8,575 nucleotides of DNA, from contig JAPLAJ010000003.1 of NCBI GenBank assembly GCA_026393335.1, positions 1-8,575 of the forward strand, in the 5' to 3' direction. How positions within the stretch are numbered: position 1 is the first letter of the stretch; each line of letters opens with the position of its first letter. The DNA comes from Rhodoluna sp. GTDB taxonomy: Bacteria > Actinomycetota > Actinomycetes > Actinomycetales > Microbacteriaceae. The notes beneath the pieces are model-generated. The model was not told the DNA's origin. It did not search any database and worked only from the letters and a program-made list of their open reading frames with translations. The position numbers and the translations under genes are program-made. Shown one piece after another: positions 6,996-8,575 of this stretch.

Positions 6996-7374
6996 ATACT
7001 CCTAGCACGCCCCCTAAAGCATTAAAGAACACATCGTTGAGTGTGGCATACCTATCTGGCAGGAACAGTCTCTGAGATCCTTCTGCTACTAGAGATACCA
7101 GTATTGGCAGTAAGCAAAGAGCCCAGAGCCTTGCCTTAGGCAAAAGTAATACTAGGAAGATGCCTAGTGGAATATAAAGCAACACATTGGCTATAGCTTC
7201 TAGCTGGTTGTATTGAATCCAGTTGAGCCAGGAGATAGTGCTAGCAAACCTTAGAAGATCACTTGTAATGATGGCTAATAGGCCTTGGCCATCGACCGGC
7301 TTAGGCCAGAGTGATGTTGCAGTTAGTAGGAGCAGGTATCCCGCTAGAGCAAGTGCTAAGAGGGGTTTCCTCAA
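6952..7374 (-). CDS. VanZ-family membrane protein
   Basis: The 140-residue product has about four membrane segments (near 4-22, 62-79, 82-98 and 115-131). Family hallmarks are ANVLLYIPLG (62-71), the acidic EGSQ (98-101) and LPDRYATLNDVFFNALGG (105-122), which carries the conserved D-R, N-D and N-x-L-G positions. VanZ proteins are named after a teicoplanin-resistance accessory gene, but most members lie in envelope or polysaccharide contexts and have no known activity; nothing here points to antibiotic resistance. The start is TTG at 7374 with AAGG about 9 nt upstream; no ATG or GTG lies near the N-terminus, so this start is the best available but unsure. The gene is convergent with the DUF4012 gene and overlaps its 3' end by 44 bp, leaving no room for an intergenic terminator between them. 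Confidence 0.87.
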   Translation of the reverse strand: MRKPLLALALAGYLLLLTATSLWPKPVDGQGLLAIITSDLLRFASTISWLNWIQYNQLEAIANVLLYIPLGIFLVLLLPKARLWALCLLPILVSLVAEGSQRLFLPDRYATLNDVFFNALGGVLGVFIAASIRQMKKSSK

Positions 7375-7399
7375 TTTGGCCGCCTTGGTGTTTCGTAAC

Positions 7400-7428
7400 T
7401 TGACGAAAGTTACATATAGACCTAAAGT
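7400..7428 (+). promoter_or_regulatory. Candidate sigma-A-type promoter for the winged-helix regulator transcript
   Basis: TTGACG (7400-7405, five of six to the -35 consensus) is separated by 17 bp from TAAAGT (7423-7428, four of six to the -10 consensus). The predicted transcription start is about 7434-7436, next to an ATG at 7436. It points toward the regulator at 7639 and would give a leader of about 200 nt. It lies between divergent genes, where a promoter is expected. Confidence 0.5.
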
Positions 7429-7435
7429 TTATGAC

Positions 7436-7531
7436 ATGACTAACACCGCTATTTCAAACACCATGCCGGAGGCGACCTGCGTTCGCCCTGTCATGATGAG
7501 CGTTGTTATGTGTATGCGAATGTGTCGCTAA
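7436..7531 (+). CDS. Candidate leaderless upstream ORF (31 codons, Met/Cys-rich leader peptide)
   Basis: The ATG lies 7 nt after the proposed -10 box, so a transcript from that promoter would begin almost at this codon; leaderless translation is common in actinobacteria. The 31-residue peptide starts MTNTAISNTM and ends MCMRMCR; it has seven Met and three Cys in total, with two Cys in the last six codons. The final codons also form a small GCGA/TCGC hairpin (7516-7519 with 7525-7528). A C-rich region and then the regulator gene follow. Leaderless cysteine-rich short ORFs act as attenuators in mycobacteria, so a regulatory leader is conceivable. There is no homology or codon-use proof; chance is the main alternative. 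Confidence 0.3.
   Translation: MTNTAISNTMPEATCVRPVMMSVVMCMRMCR
7471..7487 (+). other. Small stem-loop in the regulator leader
   Basis: GGCGA (7471-7475) pairs with TCGCC (7483-7487) around a 7-nt loop. An outer 6-bp pairing, CATGAC (7435-7440) with GTCATG (7490-7495), could enclose it and would cover the start codon of the candidate leader ORF. The pairings are visible but short, and no known riboswitch class is recognised. Confidence 0.3.
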
Positions 7532-7570
7532 CTCTCACAGCCGGCTAAGCCCGCTTCCAAACGAGTTACG

Positions 7571-7625
7571 ACACCAACACCCCAGCCCAAGTCCTAATTA
7601 GGCATACCCTCCCGCATACACAATC
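7571..7625 (+). promoter_or_regulatory. C-rich, G-poor leader segment (possible Rho-utilisation region)
   Basis: By direct count these 55 bases contain 24 C and 5 G on the sense strand, with many CC, TC and CA steps. That is unlike the coding DNA around it and resembles Rho loading regions. It lies between the candidate leader ORF and the regulator gene, where conditional termination could act. Composition alone does not prove Rho action. Confidence 0.3.
7593..7602. promoter_or_regulatory. Perfect 10-bp palindrome CCTAATTAGG upstream of the regulator
   Basis: The palindrome lies 36 bp before the regulator ATG and outside any confident gene. It could be an operator, perhaps for autoregulation, although OmpR-type winged-helix proteins more often bind direct repeats. 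It is too short to rule out chance. Confidence 0.3.
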
Positions 7626-7638
7626 AAAGGATTAGAAA

Positions 7639-8253
7639 ATGAGCATCGCAGTAAACCCATTTGTAAGAAAGACCCAAACAGAAACAGAAGCCCGTGGCTT
7701 CGCACTATACGTAGGCATTGACGAGGCAACAGCTAAAGCCAATGGCACATCCCTAAGCGCTATTGTGGCAGCTCTTAGAAACACACTTGAAGAAATAGCT
7801 CCTGGGCTTTCAGCTGAGACTTTTGCCTCTGTTGCCTTGGCTAAGGCTGGATCTGGCGGCAGACACGTTGATATTGTTAGAGCTGCTTTATCTGACCCTA
7901 GAGCACTAGAGCGTTTACAGGAGAAAGATTCAGAAAACGCTGCTAAAGGTGTTGTTATTGATCTTCAGCGTAGAAAAGTATTTATTGATGGTTTGAAAGC
8001 TGAACTAACTGGTAAAGAGTTCTGCTTGTTGGAATACCTTGTTGAACACCAAGGAATCACAATTTCCAGAGATGAATTAATAAGCACTCTTTGGGATTGC
8101 GCAGGTGGCCCAGAAGTCAACGGTAGAACCATAGACGTTCACATCAGAAGACTTCGTGCGGGGCTAGTAGGTCACGAGGATATTGTTAGAACTATTCGTG
8201 GGGCTGGCTACCGTTTTGACAAGCACCCAGATGTCCTGATTGAAGGCATATAA
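7639..8253 (+). CDS. OmpR/PhoB-type winged-helix transcriptional regulator without a receiver domain
   Basis: The 204-residue product has a C-terminal winged-helix DNA-binding domain (about 105-194): the strand VVIDLQRRKVFIDG, then LTGKEFCLLEYLVEH (123-137), SRDELISTLW (143-152), the recognition helix NGRTIDVHIRRLRAGL (161-176) and the wing RTIRGAGYRF (184-193), all typical of the OmpR family. The N-terminal 100 residues do not look like a response-regulator receiver: no acidic pocket, phospho-acceptor or switch lysine pattern is evident, so it is probably not part of an ordinary two-component system. That part reads as a small alpha/beta or helical domain of unknown role. The ATG has AAAGGA 7 nt upstream (7626-7631). 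The next gene starts 16 nt after its stop, so they likely form an operon. Targets are unknown; the surface genes to the left are candidates only by proximity. Confidence 0.88.
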   Translation: MSIAVNPFVRKTQTETEARGFALYVGIDEATAKANGTSLSAIVAALRNTLEEIAPGLSAETFASVALAKAGSGGRHVDIVRAALSDPRALERLQEKDSENAAKGVVIDLQRRKVFIDGLKAELTGKEFCLLEYLVEHQGITISRDELISTLWDCAGGPEVNGRTIDVHIRRLRAGLVGHEDIVRTIRGAGYRFDKHPDVLIEGI

Positions 8254-8269
8254 AAAGTAGGCTTGCAAC

Positions 8270-8575
8270 ATGCCTGAATCTCTTGACTACGACGAGCTGA
8301 TAGATCGTCTAACCGATGAGACCTTCAAGCTATTAGACCGTGGAATTGCAATGCCAATCATTGTCATTGATGGTCGAGCTGGCGCTGGCAAATCTACTTT
8401 GGCTCTTGATTTGCAGAATGAACTTTTTAGATCTGGTGAATCAATGCCGAGAGTCATTCACATGGATGATCTCTATGAAGGCTGGACTGGTTTGGCTCAA
8501 GGTGCGGACTATTTGCAGAGATTTGTTCTAGGGCCTTTGTTGGCTAATGGAACTTCTTCCTGGCAGGAATACAAC
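8270..8575 (+). CDS. Uridine-kinase-like P-loop NTPase, partial (cut by the right edge)
   Basis: The frame from ATG 8270 stays open for 102 codons to the edge. A helical N-terminus (MPESLDYDEL) is followed by a strand and Walker A, IIVIDGRAGAGKST (30-43, K41), then VIHMDDLYEGW (62-72), where the acidic pair ends a strand as in uridine/nucleoside kinases that phosphorylate small molecules. Actinobacterial proteins with this GRAGAGKS and DDLYxGW pattern are annotated as uridine kinase-like or plain ATP-binding proteins; their substrate is not settled. The start is supported by GTAGG 8 nt upstream and by the 16-nt gap after the regulator stop, which suggests co-transcription. The catalytic lid region lies beyond the window. 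Confidence 0.82.
   Translation, partial: MPESLDYDELIDRLTDETFKLLDRGIAMPIIVIDGRAGAGKSTLALDLQNELFRSGESMPRVIHMDDLYEGWTGLAQGADYLQRFVLGPLLANGTSSWQEYN

Noticed and set aside
6952..7374. VanZ protein as an antibiotic-resistance gene
   Set aside because: There is no van cluster or other resistance gene nearby, and VanZ-like proteins are widespread envelope proteins; family name alone is not evidence.
7430..7638. Known riboswitch or structured RNA in the regulator leader
   Set aside because: Only short stems are visible and no conserved core of a class I know (tmRNA, SRP RNA, RNase P, common riboswitches) is present.
8340..8531. 63-codon plus-strand ORF near the right edge
   Set aside because: It is out of frame with the P-loop NTPase reading frame, which carries Walker A and runs open to the edge.

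Overview
The window looks like a chromosomal cell-surface polysaccharide locus from an actinobacterium, most likely a low-to-moderate-GC member of the Microbacteriaceae (a freshwater Luna/Rhodoluna-type lineage is a guess). The reasons are a fused Wzz/BY-kinase with a tyrosine-rich tail, a large DUF4012 membrane protein, an OmpR-type winged-helix regulator without a receiver domain, and a uridine-kinase-like P-loop protein, a combination typical of that group. Several genes can only start at TTG. No species is claimed.

Left block (1-4314, minus strand). This is one tightly packed operon read right to left: a polysaccharide co-polymerase/tyrosine kinase, a low-molecular-weight tyrosine phosphatase, a polyprenyl glycosylphosphotransferase that starts the glycan on undecaprenyl phosphate, and a GT4-type glycosyltransferase running off the left edge. 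Gaps are 3 nt or short overlaps. Kinase and phosphatase form the usual regulatory pair for chain length and export. The glycosyltransferase carries an in-frame TAA, after which the same frame still encodes the conserved start of the C-terminal GT domain up to the window edge, so it is a recent pseudogene, a strain-specific truncation or a sequence error.

Middle block (4315-6995, plus strand). It is divergent from the operon across a 209-bp AT-rich intergenic region. A secreted protein with a signal peptide and Ig-like beta domains is followed after 9 nt, in the same reading frame, by a DUF4012 membrane protein. They are probably co-transcribed and act at the cell surface next to the glycan made by the left operon. 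A VanZ-family membrane protein (6952-7374, minus) ends inside the 3' end of the DUF4012 gene.

Right block (7375-8575, plus strand). A 264-bp intergenic region holds a good promoter-like pair (TTGACG-17-TAAAGT), a possible leaderless 31-codon Met/Cys-rich ORF starting at the predicted transcription start, small hairpins, a C-rich G-poor stretch and a perfect 10-bp palindrome. These lie ahead of a receiver-less winged-helix regulator and a P-loop kinase-like gene cut by the right edge. This leader is the most interesting candidate for undescribed regulation here. I saw no tRNA, rRNA, CRISPR array, insertion sequence or phage gene.
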